Virus record (IMG/VR): IMGVR_UViG_3300034418_011920
Span: 1-64,000 of that record
Source of the DNA: a virus
DNA: 64,000 bases
Reading direction: 5' to 3' (one strand)
Position numbers and translations under genes: made by a program. The notes under the pieces are model-generated. The model was not told the origin of the DNA. It did no database searches and worked only from the letters and a program-made list of their open reading frames with translations. Numbering within the stretch: the first letter of the stretch is position 1; each line of letters opens with the position of its first letter. Below are positions 1-9,513 of this stretch, in pieces.

Positions 1-2555
1 AGGGTACAACGGGTACAACCGGAGCACAAGGAGCACAAGGTCGTCAGGGTACAACGGGGACAACGGGAGCACAGGGAGCACAAGGTCGTCAGGGTACAAC
101 GGGTACAACGGGAGCACAAGGTGCTCAAGGTCGTCAGGGTACAACGGGTACAACCGGAGCACAAGGTGCTCAAGGAGCACAAGGTCGCCAAGGCACAACG
201 GGTACAACGGGAGCGCAAGGTGCTCAAGGTCGTCAAGGTACAACGGGTACAACCGGAGCACAGGGAGCTCAAGGTCGTCAAGGCACCACGGGTACAACCG
301 GAGCTCAAGGCGCTCAAGGGGCTCAAGGTCGTCAAGGTATACAAGGTATTGCTGGTCCAGTAGCAGGATCTGCAAATCAAGTAGTATATAAAAACTCTTC
401 TAATGTTGCAGCTGGAAGTGCTAACCTAACTTTTGATGGTGATACATTATATGCAGCAACAGAAGTTGGAATAAATACCGCTTCTCCTAATGCCACTCTC
501 CATGTGTATTCTGCAACATCTGGGGATACCATCTTTAATGCTGAAGGAACTAATGGTTCACTATTTAGCATTGTAGATAATCTCAGTGGCACATTAATGA
601 GCGTTAATAATAATGCTGGTCTTCCAGTATTCGAAGTATTCGATGATGATACAGTAATTGCTGGTAGATATGCTCAAAATGATTTTGTTGTTAATACTAG
701 TGGTAATGTTGGTATTGGTACAGCTTCTCCTACAGAAAAATTACATGTTGTTGGGGATGCTAGAATTACCGGAGCACTATATGATAGCAGTAATAGTGCT
801 GGTTCTTCAACAAAAGTTTTATTATCTACTGGAACAGGCACTTCATGGACTGAAATAGCAACCGCTGCTTTACAGGGGGTTCAGGGAACTCAAGGTGCTC
901 AAGGTCGTCAGGGTACAACGGGGACAACGGGAGCACAGGGAGCTCAAGGCCGTCAGGGTACAACGGGTACAACCGGGGCACAGGGAGCTCAAGGTCGTCA
1001 GGGTACAACGGGTACAACCGGAGCGCAGGGAGCTCAAGGTCGTCAAGGCACAACGGGTACAACCGGGGCACAAGGAGCACAAGGTCGTCAAGGCACAACG
1101 GGTACAACCGGGGCACAAGGAGCACAAGGTCGTCAAGGCACAACGGGTACAACCGGAGCACAGGGTGCTCAAGGAGCACAAGGTCGTCAGGGTACAACGG
1201 GGACAACGGGAGCGCAGGGAGCTCAAGGTCGTCAGGGTACAACGGGTACAACGGGAGCACAGGGAGCTCAAGGTCGTCAGGGTACAACGGGTACAACCGG
1301 AGCACAGGGGGCTCAAGGTCGTCAAGGCACAACGGGTACAACCGGAGCACAGGGAGCTCAAGGTCGTCAGGGCACAACGGGTACAACCGGAGCACAAGGG
1401 GCTCAAGGCACTCAAGGTATTACAGGTCCAGTAGCTGGTTCAGCAAATCAAGTAGTATACAAGAATGCTAGCAATGTTGCTGCTGGAAGCTCTAACTTTA
1501 CATTTAATGGAACTACTGAATTAAATGTACCAGCAACTATTAATATTGTAAGTGGTGGAACATTAATTGGTGCAGATGATGAATCTATTGTATTTGATGG
1601 AGATATTACTATTGATACTACTGGAGGAGGAACTAATATTGATCTTCAGGCCAGCAATCAAGTTAATATAGCTCCAGCATTAACGGTTGATAACCTAAAA
1701 TTAGACGGAAACACATTAAGTACTACAAATACTAATGGTAGCTTGATTTTAGAACCTAACGGTAACGGACCAATACAGTTAACAAGCTATGGAAATTCAA
1801 GAGGAACTTATGCAGTAGATTTACAGCGATTTAAAACCAATGTTTCACAAGTCGCTACTGGTTTTTATGCTGCAATCTTAGGCGGGATGGGAGGTACAGC
1901 GACACACCTTGGCTCCGCTATAATAGGTGGAGCACTTAATCAAGCCACTGCTAATTATGCTACAGTTATAAACGGCGCTAGTAATCAAGCAGTTGCGGTA
2001 AATTCTACAATATTGGCTGGCAGCAACTGTTATGCTGGAGAACAAAGCAGTGTTGCAATGGGGTATGCTAAAACAATAAGATGGGGTGAAATTGCCAGTG
2101 CTATTAGTGGTGGTAACAATACTGCTGGTGCGTCACAGCAAGGTACTGTAGTTTTAGGAGACTTAGTTTCAGCTAACAGTACATTTGAGTTAACAGCAAA
2201 TGGTGTCAATGCTCTAAATACTTCTAGCACTTTCACAAACTATTTTAAGATTCCAGATGCTACTCTAGTAAATTTTGATGTACAAGTTAGTTTAATTAGT
2301 TCAACAAACAACGATTTGGGAGGATGGTATAATGCTAGGGGTGGTATTATTGTAAAAGGAAGTCCAGCAGCAGCAGCACTAGTTGGCCCTCTTATCGAAG
2401 AGTATCATTACGACATTTCGGGAACTGAGGTAATTGTTGACGCAAATTCAAGTACTGATTATAGATTAAGGGTACGAGTCACTGCTCCAACTTCCCATAG
2501 TATGTATGCATGTGCTACAATTAGATATACCCAAATGAGTGCCGGTACACCATAA
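1..2555 (+). CDS. Collagen-like fibre protein (5' end outside window)
   Basis: The reading frame is open from position 3, so the start lies upstream of the window and about 850 residues are visible. Two collagen-like Gly-X-Y blocks (3-347 and 876-1424) are each followed by a short module beginning [14 protein letters not shown], so part of the protein is internally duplicated. Between the blocks is a [14 protein letters not shown] element, a signature common in phage tail-fibre and head-fibre proteins. The C-terminal third has repeats such as [11 protein letters not shown] and [10 protein letters not shown] that resemble the left-handed beta-roll head of trimeric adhesins. A trimeric fibre on the virion surface is likely. 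It lies just upstream of the connector genes, so it could be a head fibre rather than a tail fibre. No catalytic motif is seen. Confidence 0.85.
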   Translation, partial: GTTGTTGAQGAQGRQGTTGTTGAQGAQGRQGTTGTTGAQGAQGRQGTTGTTGAQGAQGAQGRQGTTGTTGAQGAQGRQGTTGTTGAQGAQGRQGTTGTTGAQGAQGAQGRQGIQGIAGPVAGSANQVVYKNSSNVAAGSANLTFDGDTLYAATEVGINTASPNATLHVYSATSGDTIFNAEGTNGSLFSIVDNLSGTLMSVNNNAGLPVFEVFDDDTVIAGRYAQNDFVVNTSGNVGIGTASPTEKLHVVGDARITGALYDSSNSAGSSTKVLLSTGTGTSWTEIATAALQGVQGTQGAQGRQGTTGTTGAQGAQGRQGTTGTTGAQGAQGRQGTTGTTGAQGAQGRQGTTGTTGAQGAQGRQGTTGTTGAQGAQGRQGTTGTTGAQGAQGAQGRQGTTGTTGAQGAQGRQGTTGTTGAQGAQGRQGTTGTTGAQGAQGRQGTTGTTGAQGAQGRQGTTGTTGAQGAQGTQGITGPVAGSANQVVYKNASNVAAGSSNFTFNGTTELNVPATINIVSGGTLIGADDESIVFDGDITIDTTGGGTNIDLQASNQVNIAPALTVDNLKLDGNTLSTTNTNGSLILEPNGNGPIQLTSYGNSRGTYAVDLQRFKTNVSQVATGFYAAILGGMGGTATHLGSAIIGGALNQATANYATVINGASNQAVAVNSTILAGSNCYAGEQSSVAMGYAKTIRWGEIASAISGGNNTAGASQQGTVVLGDLVSANSTFELTANGVNALNTSSTFTNYFKIPDATLVNFDVQVSLISSTNNDLGGWYNARGGIIVKGSPAAAALVGPLIEEYHYDISGTEVIVDANSSTDYRLRVRVTAPTSHSMYACATIRYTQMSAGTP
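3..347 (+). repeat. Collagen-like repeat block 1 (45-nt units, continues left)
   Basis: Tandem 45-nt units encode the 15-residue period [15 protein letters not shown]. About seven units are visible and the array runs off the left edge. Some units carry one extra GAQ triplet. Copies differ mainly at synonymous third positions (acc/acg, gga/ggc), so the protein repeat is conserved more strongly than the DNA. Confidence 0.9.
876..1424 (+). repeat. Collagen-like repeat block 2 (45-nt units)
   Basis: This second array of the same 15-residue Gly-X-Y period holds eleven GRQ-containing units plus edge triplets. It is in frame with block 1 and separated from it by about 530 nt of non-repetitive coding sequence. 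One unit has an additional GAQ triplet. Copy number could vary by recombination between or within the blocks. Confidence 0.9.
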
Positions 2556-2569
2556 TAAAAGGAGCGATA

Positions 2570-2923
2570 ATGAGTATTATTAGTAATATACAAAATGAAT
2601 TACAGGGAAATCAAGTTGAAATTATCAGAGCTAAAACCAAAGCAGATACAATTAGAAACACAACAGTTGCAATTTATGAATCCATGAAAGAAGCCTTTAA
2701 TCAAGGTTCTACAATGTTTTGGGCTAGTCAAGATGCTACTCCTGAAGATATTGCTGCCTATCTTGGCACTAACGCGAGCGGCATATTTTATTTACATGCA
2801 AGACTAGGAGAAGTTTTAGCGTTGGTTGATCCATCTGGGATTGCAGAAGGATTAAGTGTTGTTGGTGAATATACACAAAACGGAGACGGTTCAATAACGA
2901 TCATTCAGCCTTCTGGAGAATAA
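2570..2923 (+). CDS. Small virion-region protein, function unknown
   Basis: This 117-residue protein follows the fibre gene by 14 nt with a strong ribosome binding site (aaaggag). The N-terminal ~50 residues are polar and predicted helical. The C-terminal part is rich in small residues and ends in a beta-like GDGSITIIQP stretch. There is no signal peptide or membrane segment. Its tight placement between a collagen fibre and a beta-rich fibre-tip-like protein suggests an accessory fibre, chaperone or decoration role, but I do not recognise the family. Confidence 0.6.
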   Translation: MSIISNIQNELQGNQVEIIRAKTKADTIRNTTVAIYESMKEAFNQGSTMFWASQDATPEDIAAYLGTNASGIFYLHARLGEVLALVDPSGIAEGLSVVGEYTQNGDGSITIIQPSGE

Positions 2924-2925
2924 TC

Positions 2926-3291
2926 ATGCCTATAGATTATAATAATAATCCTATACAAAGGTTTACAGAGGTAACAGAAACTGTTGCTATTAGTTCAGGC
3001 TCTTTGACATTAAATCTTAATAATGCTACAACTTTTTTAGTTAATAGAAATGCAAATATTACAAGTATAACTATAAGCAATCCTAACTCGTCTGGCACTT
3101 CTCATAGTTTCAGTATTATTTTTACTCCTAATGGATCTTCATATACCGTTAGCTGGCCTGCTAGTGTAAAATGGGCTGGCGGTTCAGCTCCTAGCTTAAC
3201 TACAACTTCGGGCAAAAAAGATATTTTACATTTTACAACCGTTGATGGAGGAACAAACTGGTATGGATTTGTTGGAGGTTTAAACTTCTAA
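2926..3291 (+). CDS. Beta-rich fibre tip/decoration-like protein
   Basis: The 121-residue protein is almost entirely beta-prone. It ends with WPASVKWAGG, then a Thr-rich turn, then DGGTNWYGFVGG. I know this combination from the C-terminal domains of many phage tail and head fibre proteins. It starts 2 nt after the previous stop, and its own stop overlaps the next start by one base. Here the domain stands as its own gene rather than at the end of a long fibre, so it may bind the collagen-like fibre or decorate the virion. There is no catalytic motif. Confidence 0.65.
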   Translation: MPIDYNNNPIQRFTEVTETVAISSGSLTLNLNNATTFLVNRNANITSITISNPNSSGTSHSFSIIFTPNGSSYTVSWPASVKWAGGSAPSLTTTSGKKDILHFTTVDGGTNWYGFVGGLNF

Positions 3292-4181
3292 TGACACCCT
3301 TTTTCTATAGATTAATAAATCTTGGTGGTTGTAGCGGTCTTCCAGGAACAGTTATTAGTGCTGGAATGTCGGAAAATCCACCCTCAACAGCTGGATGGGA
3401 TTGCGATACCGGTATGACCGACTGTACATATGCTTCTGGCACGATAATATGGGGGGCTCCGAGCGATTCTGGAGGATGTCCAATAATTGGATATAAAGTT
3501 GGTAGATATGATTATAGTTTAATAACTCCGGAAAATGCTGATCCACCCTATGATCATGGTGACCAGGCTAGATATACATATGGAGATTTGAATTCAGCTC
3601 CAGACAATTTTACTTTAAACGGTTCTGGAGGTACTGCATTTTGCTCAGGAGCTGATGCTACCGATGGAAGCAATATAGGTCCTGATACTTATAGTATAAC
3701 TTTTAGCGGGTTGACATGTGGAACATATTGGAATTATGCCGTAGCTGCTGTTAATACTTATGGAACCGGCCCTTGGAGAACAATATCTGTTAATGGTAAT
3801 ACTGGTGGTTTTGGTGGTCCTATTGATCCTATAAATATAACTACTTCAGGTAATTATGTAGACTTAACATACGATACAGATGAATGTAGCGAAAATTGTT
3901 CCACTATTATTAGCATAGTAGCTATAAGTGGATATCTTTTCGATGCTGGAACAAGTCCAACAACAACAGAACTTATTAATCAAACGGAAACGCCAGTTGC
4001 TACTACCTCTTCTTCAACAAGAGGAGAACTACAATTTCTTAATCCAATTGATCCAGGTGTAAGCGGATTATACGAAGCCTATGTTGTAGAAACATATTTA
4101 GTACAGGTTGGTTCTGGCAACGATATATGTAGAAATGTTATTCCCGATTGTGGTAAAATTTACTGGTACTTAGAGGGATAA
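3291..4181 (+). CDS. Fibronectin type III-like, cysteine-containing virion protein
   Basis: The 296-residue protein has two immunoglobulin-like beta segments. The stretch CGTYWNYAVAAVNTYGTGPW (about residues 143-162) matches the Y-x-V-x-A-x-N-x-x-G end of fibronectin type III domains, and the opposing strand IIGYKVGRYDY precedes it. Cysteines are unusually frequent for a phage of this type, including DCDTGMTDC near residue 37, and could pair if the protein matures outside the cell. Its ATG overlaps the previous stop by one base, which implies coupling. It is probably a surface-exposed fibre or decoration protein, and no enzyme signature is visible. Confidence 0.6.
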   Translation: MTPFFYRLINLGGCSGLPGTVISAGMSENPPSTAGWDCDTGMTDCTYASGTIIWGAPSDSGGCPIIGYKVGRYDYSLITPENADPPYDHGDQARYTYGDLNSAPDNFTLNGSGGTAFCSGADATDGSNIGPDTYSITFSGLTCGTYWNYAVAAVNTYGTGPWRTISVNGNTGGFGGPIDPINITTSGNYVDLTYDTDECSENCSTIISIVAISGYLFDAGTSPTTTELINQTETPVATTSSSTRGELQFLNPIDPGVSGLYEAYVVETYLVQVGSGNDICRNVIPDCGKIYWYLEG

Positions 4182-4199
4182 TTTCTCAGAATATCAATG

Positions 4200-4224
4200 G
4201 TGTATTAAAGTATATAAAATACAC
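4200..4224 (+). promoter_or_regulatory. Candidate late promoter/operator motif with dyad
   Basis: In the 62-nt gap before the connector genes, gtgtatt and aatacac form a 7-bp dyad around an AT-rich centre (agtatata). A similar GTGTAT-plus-AGTAT/TATA string recurs in the gaps at 6972 and 10403. No sigma-70 -35/-10 pair is seen. A phage-specific promoter or RNA hairpin is possible. Confidence 0.3.
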
Positions 4225-4243
4225 ACAAAAGAAAGGTCAATAT

Positions 4244-4777
4244 ATGTACTGGGAAATCGAAATTCCAATTATTATCAGATCTCTCATTAATGATTTGGGA
4301 GCAACGCCCACATATAGTGACGATAGAATTTTACAACTTTCTGTAGTCGCTGCTAATTATGTAACAAAAGAAGTTAATCTTTCAAAAGAATACAATGTCG
4401 ATATAATAAATGTCGATATTATTCCGGATCCAAGCGAAAATTCTACCAGAGATACAGACTTTATTAGTTTTATCGCTCTTAAATCAGCTTGTCTTTTAGA
4501 TCAAAGTACTTTCAGAACAAAAGCTGCCCTAGAAGGAATAAAGACTTCGCTCGGCTCTGCTAATATTAGTGTCGCTGGAAATTTAGCTGGATATAAAACT
4601 CTTCTCGAAATGGGGCCATGCAAACTATATGAACAATTAGTAATGGATCATAATATAGGAAACGCTACAGCTGTTAGGGCTATTCTTAGTCCGTTTGTTG
4701 GTAATGATTTTGATCCTAGAGCATTATCTAGAGGTTACTATGGAATAGGTCCATATGGCAATGATATTTACGGGTAA
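4244..4777 (+). CDS. Probable head-tail connector (adaptor-type) protein
   Basis: The 177-residue protein is mostly helical in its first 120 residues and has a flexible Gly/Tyr/Pro-rich tail (RGYYGIGPYGNDIYG). Length, helicity and position suit the adaptor family that joins portal and tail: it is the first of four small genes before the tail tube. No sequence motif proves this. The ATG follows an aaagg ribosome binding site and a possible regulatory dyad in the preceding gap. It is read as the start of the neck/tail operon. Confidence 0.5.
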   Translation: MYWEIEIPIIIRSLINDLGATPTYSDDRILQLSVVAANYVTKEVNLSKEYNVDIINVDIIPDPSENSTRDTDFISFIALKSACLLDQSTFRTKAALEGIKTSLGSANISVAGNLAGYKTLLEMGPCKLYEQLVMDHNIGNATAVRAILSPFVGNDFDPRALSRGYYGIGPYGNDIYG

Positions 4778-4779
4778 TC

Positions 4780-5343
4780 ATGAGCATAGACTTCACTTCA
4801 CTGCAAAACTTATACAAAAATCAGATAGATATGTTGTTAGCCAGTACGGGTTTAACAACCAAATGCTTATTGAATTATGGCATTAGTAAGAAGTCTCTTT
4901 GCCCAAACTGTATTTACGACAGTAATCTCAAAAAGTCTTCTAACAAATATAAGCCTGGTGGTCCTAGACAATTTACAAGTGGAAGGATTTGCCCATATTG
5001 TAATGGTACAGGGTATTATGGGGTTGTGACTGTAGAAGAGATTTATGTTGCAGTAATCTGGGACTATAAAGATTGGGTTATCAAACCGATTAATATAGAG
5101 AATCCATCTGGTATGATTCAAACAATTTCTGATAAGACTTTATTTGCGAAGTTCAAGAAATGCAAAGATCTAACTGTAGTGTATTCTTCTGTAAATAGTA
5201 ATCCTTTATTTCGTCTTTATGAAGAACCCACACCGGCTGGTCTAGGCGATAATAATTATCTTATTGTAAATTGGGAAAGAATAGGAACAAGCAGCATAAC
5301 AGAGCCTATGGTTAGTGGAAGCGCTAAACCTACTTGTGGATAA
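4780..5343 (+). CDS. Probable head closure/stopper protein with zinc-binding cysteines
   Basis: The 187-residue protein carries two Cys pairs, CPNC (about residue 45) and CPYCNGTGYYG (about residue 71). The second resembles a DnaJ-type zinc knuckle. The remainder is beta-rich. Position directly after the adaptor-like gene suggests a stopper or head-closure role. A zinc knuckle is an unusual addition for that group, so the assignment rests on synteny. It is separated from the neighbours by 2-3 nt. Confidence 0.5.
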   Translation: MSIDFTSLQNLYKNQIDMLLASTGLTTKCLLNYGISKKSLCPNCIYDSNLKKSSNKYKPGGPRQFTSGRICPYCNGTGYYGVVTVEEIYVAVIWDYKDWVIKPINIENPSGMIQTISDKTLFAKFKKCKDLTVVYSSVNSNPLFRLYEEPTPAGLGDNNYLIVNWERIGTSSITEPMVSGSAKPTCG

Positions 5344-5346
5344 GCC

Positions 5347-5973
5347 ATGAAATTTGAAATAGAAATAAAAGAAAACGAAAGACAAATCAGTAAGAAAATA
5401 CTGAAAGCTTTGATTCCAGAAGTAGACAAATTCATGAAAAAAGCTGTTTCTGAAGTAAAAAAAGATCTGCCAATTATTTTAAGAAATGCTATTATGAGTA
5501 GCGAAACATATTATGCGTTAGTTGGCGGAAAGCTTAGGTTTGAGCTCGGTATACCAGACTCAATATCAAAATTAGATGCTCTAATAAGTATTTGGACTAA
5601 TGATGTAAATGTCACATATGTAAAACCAACATTAATTGGGTCAGATAAAATATTTGCTTTTTTTAGCGTTGGTTTGGTACAATCTGATTATTCTGATGTA
5701 TTAGGAACAAATTATGCGCAGGTCTATGATAAGAAGGGGTATTATTTACCTTGGTTACAATGGCTTTTATTTGAAGGCACCAAACCTTTAATCTCTACAC
5801 ATAAAGTTGTTTTTACTCGTGGCGGTAGAACAGGTGGTGCAATCATGAGAAAGCCTGGCTCTTGGAGTATTCCGATCGCATATGCTGGCACAGCAACAGA
5901 CAATTGGATTACAAGAGCGATTGATGATTCAAGTCCGCAAATAGAAGACTTACTCAAAAGGATATTTAAATAA
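5347..5973 (+). CDS. Probable neck/tail completion protein (HK97 gp10-like position)
   Basis: The 208-residue protein has a charged helical N-terminus (about residues 1-50) and a mixed alpha/beta body. Near residue 136 is LPWLQWLLFEGTKPLI, followed by a Gly/Arg-rich loop (FTRGGRTGG). The pattern and gene position, third of the connector set, fit tail completion or neck proteins. The stop overlaps the next ATG (taatg), implying translational coupling. I am confident that it is structural, less so of the exact role. Confidence 0.5.
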   Translation: MKFEIEIKENERQISKKILKALIPEVDKFMKKAVSEVKKDLPIILRNAIMSSETYYALVGGKLRFELGIPDSISKLDALISIWTNDVNVTYVKPTLIGSDKIFAFFSVGLVQSDYSDVLGTNYAQVYDKKGYYLPWLQWLLFEGTKPLISTHKVVFTRGGRTGGAIMRKPGSWSIPIAYAGTATDNWITRAIDDSSPQIEDLLKRIFK

Positions 5974-6959
5974 TGGTATGTTCATCAAATAAACCAACTA
6001 GCACTTGTTCTTCTTCTTTGCTATTTAAAGGAGTAAATGCAATATCAGAAGATCTTCTTTTGAATGTCGTAGAAGCAAACTTCAAAACCTTTTTTGATTG
6101 GGCTTTTTTGAATCTCGGAGCATGGTTTGATGCTACAATAGACGAATATACAATATACAGCTCAGGATTTTCTCCCGCAACACTTCTTCCTGTTGTTGAT
6201 GAGGCTTATGAGGATGGTCAAGTTTGGCAGGGAATGAGGAAGGATTGGGTTTGGGAAACGGGATGCTTCATGGATGATTCGGCCCCCATAGAAATATCAG
6301 GATTATATATCAATAATACTTACTATCCACATAGCTCTTCGGGTGATTATTTTATTGACTACCCAAATGGAAGAGTAGTTTTTGATACAGCTATCGATAC
6401 ATCCTCTTCTGTAGAACTAAATCACAGTTATAGAAATATTCAGATTTATAGGGCTAGCGATAGCCCCTGGTTCAGCACTTTACAATTTAATAGTTATAAT
6501 CCTGGAGATTTAGACCTACAAAGATCAGAAGATGGGAATTGGAGTATTGATGGAATTCATAGAGTTCAACTTCCAGCGATAGTTATAGAACCCATATCCA
6601 GATCGCAATCTAGACCATTTGAAATAGGCTCAAGATCATTAATTGTCCAACAAGACATAGGATTTTATGTATTAGCAGAAACAAAGAACGAGAGGAATAA
6701 ACTCCTAGACATTCTTAGACTGCAACAAGATCTAACAATGAAACTCTATGATACTAATTCTTTAGCTCAAAGCGGAGAATATCCACTAGATTATCGTGGT
6801 GATATTAATTTAAGTGGAGTTATGTATCCAGATATGGTACAAAATTATTATTGGAGAAAATGCGAAATAAAATCAGTTAACTTATTTGAAATCGAATCAA
6901 TAAACCCCGAATTTCACCAAGGTTTAGCTAGGGCGACGATAGAAATAATTTCAAACTAA
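5973..6959 (+). CDS. Virion structural protein, tail terminator position
   Basis: The 328-residue protein has alternating helical and beta regions and no catalytic motif. It is the last gene before the tail tube and its ATG overlaps the preceding stop. By siphovirus gene order this is where the tail terminator sits, but 328 residues is longer than most terminators, so a fused or unrelated neck protein is possible. Arginine is mostly AGA/AGG, as in most of the virion module and in contrast to the next gene. Confidence 0.5.
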   Translation: MVCSSNKPTSTCSSSLLFKGVNAISEDLLLNVVEANFKTFFDWAFLNLGAWFDATIDEYTIYSSGFSPATLLPVVDEAYEDGQVWQGMRKDWVWETGCFMDDSAPIEISGLYINNTYYPHSSSGDYFIDYPNGRVVFDTAIDTSSSVELNHSYRNIQIYRASDSPWFSTLQFNSYNPGDLDLQRSEDGNWSIDGIHRVQLPAIVIEPISRSQSRPFEIGSRSLIVQQDIGFYVLAETKNERNKLLDILRLQQDLTMKLYDTNSLAQSGEYPLDYRGDINLSGVMYPDMVQNYYWRKCEIKSVNLFEIESINPEFHQGLARATIEIISN

Positions 6960-6971
6960 GGGTTGTTTTTT

Positions 6972-6990
6972 GTGTATATAGTATTTATAG
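6972..6990 (+). promoter_or_regulatory. Candidate late promoter motif before the tail tube gene
   Basis: In the 69-nt gap, gtgtatatagtatttatag resembles strings at 4200 and 10403 (GTGTAT followed by AGTATWTA). It lies about 40 nt before the tail tube start. No sigma-70 pair with normal spacing is visible. Confidence 0.3.
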
Positions 6991-7028
6991 CCCCTTAAAT
7001 TAATGTTCATCTTCAACGGAGATAAATT

Positions 7029-8147
7029 ATGGCCAACAAACGTATTTATTATGCAATCCAACAAGTTCGAATCGGAAGCGGCGATAGTGTAGACGCGCTT
7101 CATGGTTTACAGAGCGTTGGAATGACAACAAACTTCAATCTAGAGCAAGTTTTCGAGCTAGGTCAGCTAGAAATTTATCAGAATCTAGAAGAAATTCCAG
7201 ATATCGAAATTACTCTTAATAAGGTTCTTGATGGATATCCGCTCGTTTATGTAGCAGCTACAGAGAATGGGGCTGCTGGTATCGCTAATTCCGTAGCTAC
7301 TAGCCCAACACTTACTGGTCGTCAAAACGCTCGTTGTGATGTTGAGCTATCCATCTTTGATGACGATCAGGTAAGTTGCTCAGGCACTTCTTTAGTCTCA
7401 AATTACTCAATTGTTACATGCTCTGGAATGTATGTTTCTAGCGTTAGCTATACTTTCCCAGTTGATGGAAACTTTACAGAAGACGTAACTCTTGTTGGAA
7501 ACGATAAGATCTGGAGCTCCAGTTCAGATGTTGGTCAGTTTGACACCAATGATGACGAACCAATTGCTCCAACCAAGGTTAATCGTCGTCAGCACCTAGA
7601 TATGGCGAATTCACGTTTCCCATCAGAAATTCCAGGTGTCAATGGTAGCGGTTACGTTGCTGACAGTGGAGATGCTGGAGAAGGTTTCACAGCCCACTTC
7701 CAGAACATCACTGTAAGTTGCGATTTTGGTCGTGAAGCTATCAACGAACTTGGTCGTTTTGCTCCTTATCATCGTTATGTTACCTTCCCAGTTGAAGTAA
7801 CTTCAGAATTCGAAGTTCTTGCTGTACAGGGTGACGGTATCAATGCTACAGAAGATGGCTACTACAAGGGTAATGACGAGGTTGCTACAGCAAGCGATAC
7901 TGGATGTGATGTTTATCGTTACAATCTTAAAGATCAGAGTATCTATCTAGTTAGTTGTGAAGGCACTAAGATCGGTCTTGGTAATAAGAATAAGCTTTCT
8001 TCAGTGAACTATACCGGTGGTGATACTGGTGGTGGAAATGTCACAGTTACCTACAGCTATAGCAACTTTAACAGCTTTACAGTTGCTCACAGTGGTGGTA
8101 ATTCAACTTTCTATTCTAACCTCACCGGTCCTGTTTATACTGGTTAA
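7029..8147 (+). CDS. Probable major tail tube protein
   Basis: The 372-residue protein is beta-rich, lacks signal or membrane segments, and has a good ribosome binding site (cggag). All but one of its eleven arginine codons are CGT, the other CGA, with no AGA/AGG, whereas flanking genes use AGA/AGG. Such bias marks the most highly expressed genes. Together with its place between the neck genes and the tape-measure chaperones, this supports the tail tube subunit. The N-terminal ~170 residues look like a compact tube domain. The Thr/Ser/Gly-rich C-terminus may be a surface domain. It has its own upstream gap with a candidate promoter. Confidence 0.65.
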   Translation: MANKRIYYAIQQVRIGSGDSVDALHGLQSVGMTTNFNLEQVFELGQLEIYQNLEEIPDIEITLNKVLDGYPLVYVAATENGAAGIANSVATSPTLTGRQNARCDVELSIFDDDQVSCSGTSLVSNYSIVTCSGMYVSSVSYTFPVDGNFTEDVTLVGNDKIWSSSSDVGQFDTNDDEPIAPTKVNRRQHLDMANSRFPSEIPGVNGSGYVADSGDAGEGFTAHFQNITVSCDFGREAINELGRFAPYHRYVTFPVEVTSEFEVLAVQGDGINATEDGYYKGNDEVATASDTGCDVYRYNLKDQSIYLVSCEGTKIGLGNKNKLSSVNYTGGDTGGGNVTVTYSYSNFNSFTVAHSGGNSTFYSNLTGPVYTG

Positions 8148-8186
8148 TTAATTGTAGGCAAAAAGACATAGGAAATTTCGTGGACA

Positions 8187-9224
8187 ATGGATGACAGAAC
8201 AATTAGTTTATACCTATCTAGAATATTATCTGGGTTTTACATTTTTATCTATAACAACAAGAAATACAAACTTGTATACCCAGATATTAATCTAAAGTAT
8301 GAAGCAGATTTTTACGTTCAAGAAGAATATGATCGACTCAAGTATAATGATTGGATTAACGAAGATGAACTTGTAGTACACTTGGTCGATCTGGGGTTAT
8401 GGGACTTTAATGGTGACGTAATACTAAAAGCCTTAGAAACACAGATAGAAGACACAAAGATAGAACTATACAAAAGTTTTTTAGATCCGAAGAAGGTCAA
8501 AGCTCTAAAAAAACATCTGGCCGGATTAGATCGGAAATACAACCAATTGTATGCAGACAAACATGCTCTAGACCATATCACATTGAACGGATACTGCAAC
8601 AAGATTAAAAACTACTTTTTATTGTCAAGAAGTATTTTTGATATGGACAACAATAGGATTTTCAACGATAATAATACAAACATAAGGCTATTAGACGATA
8701 TCTCTGGTCATATATTAGTGAACAATATAGAAACTTCAACATTCAAAAAGATAGCAAGAAGCAATATTTGGAGAAACTATTGGGGGGCAAATCAAAATAA
8801 TTTATTTGGAAGACCAACAGTAGACTGGACAGACGAACAGAAAACATTGGTTGTTATCAGTAAGATGTACGATTCAGTATATGAACATCCAGAAAGTCCT
8901 TCAGAAGAAGTTATAGAAGATGACGATATGTTGGATGGATGGATGATATTAAAGAGAAGAGAAAACGAAAAACACAAAAACCAAAAGAGAACAGAAGAAA
9001 TGCTTCCGAAGAGCATGCAAAATGCCCAAGAAGTTTTTATTGTAGGAAAATCACAAAAGGAAGTACAAAACATTTATTCTTTGAACGATCACCAAGGAAG
9101 AGGAGTTATTAAGGAGAGAAAAGAAATCTTAAAGAAATCAGGAACAGTAAAAGAACAACATTTGCCAGATGTGCAAAGAGATATATTAACCATGTCTAAC
9201 GAGCAAAGAAAGCAAAGGAGATAA
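8187..9224 (+). CDS. Probable tail assembly protein
   Basis: The 345-residue protein is strongly helical and charged, with long Lys/Glu-rich stretches (for example residues 85-125 and 255-340). It is the first of three genes between the tail tube and the tape measure gene, where tail assembly chaperones are encoded. It has no recognised domain. A canonical -1 frameshift to the next gene is not supported, because the next frame is +1 relative to this one. The start has only a weak ribosome binding site (aggaaa, about 12 nt upstream). Confidence 0.5.
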   Translation: MDDRTISLYLSRILSGFYIFIYNNKKYKLVYPDINLKYEADFYVQEEYDRLKYNDWINEDELVVHLVDLGLWDFNGDVILKALETQIEDTKIELYKSFLDPKKVKALKKHLAGLDRKYNQLYADKHALDHITLNGYCNKIKNYFLLSRSIFDMDNNRIFNDNNTNIRLLDDISGHILVNNIETSTFKKIARSNIWRNYWGANQNNLFGRPTVDWTDEQKTLVVISKMYDSVYEHPESPSEEVIEDDDMLDGWMILKRRENEKHKNQKRTEEMLPKSMQNAQEVFIVGKSQKEVQNIYSLNDHQGRGVIKERKEILKKSGTVKEQHLPDVQRDILTMSNEQRKQRR

Positions 9225-9225
9225 G

Positions 9226-9513
9226 ATGGATGAAGACCAAGAGAATATTCTAAGAAAAAGAATACAAACAACCATGATTGGTGCATTACACGAATTCGAA
9301 AAAAACTTTGGATATTTATGGGGGCAAGATAAATCAGAAGACGAAGAACTTTCGGATAAAGAAGACAGGTTTTTAGACATTTGGGAAGAAACAAGAAATA
9401 GAATTCTGAATAATGGTAATAATCAATTGAGAAAAGCCATATCAGAAATAAATAAGATAAAAGGAAAAACTAAATATAGTTACAAGTTTTACAGAAAGGG
9501 CGACAATGAGTAG
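9226..9513 (+). CDS. Small acidic helical protein, tail assembly region
   Basis: The 95-residue protein starts just after the previous stop with an aaaggag ribosome binding site. It overlaps the next gene by 8 nt. It is helical and acidic in the middle (KSEDEELSDKED) with a basic C-terminus. Position next to the tape measure gene suggests a chaperone or scaffold role. No family is recognised. Confidence 0.55.
   Translation: MDEDQENILRKRIQTTMIGALHEFEKNFGYLWGQDKSEDEELSDKEDRFLDIWEETRNRILNNGNNQLRKAISEINKIKGKTKYSYKFYRKGDNE

Noticed and set aside
1-1424. Tandem repeats that could suggest a CRISPR array, and long minus-strand frames across them
   Set aside because: The repeats are in frame, lack unique spacers and encode Gly-X-Y collagen. 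The opposite-strand frames are artefacts of the repeat composition.
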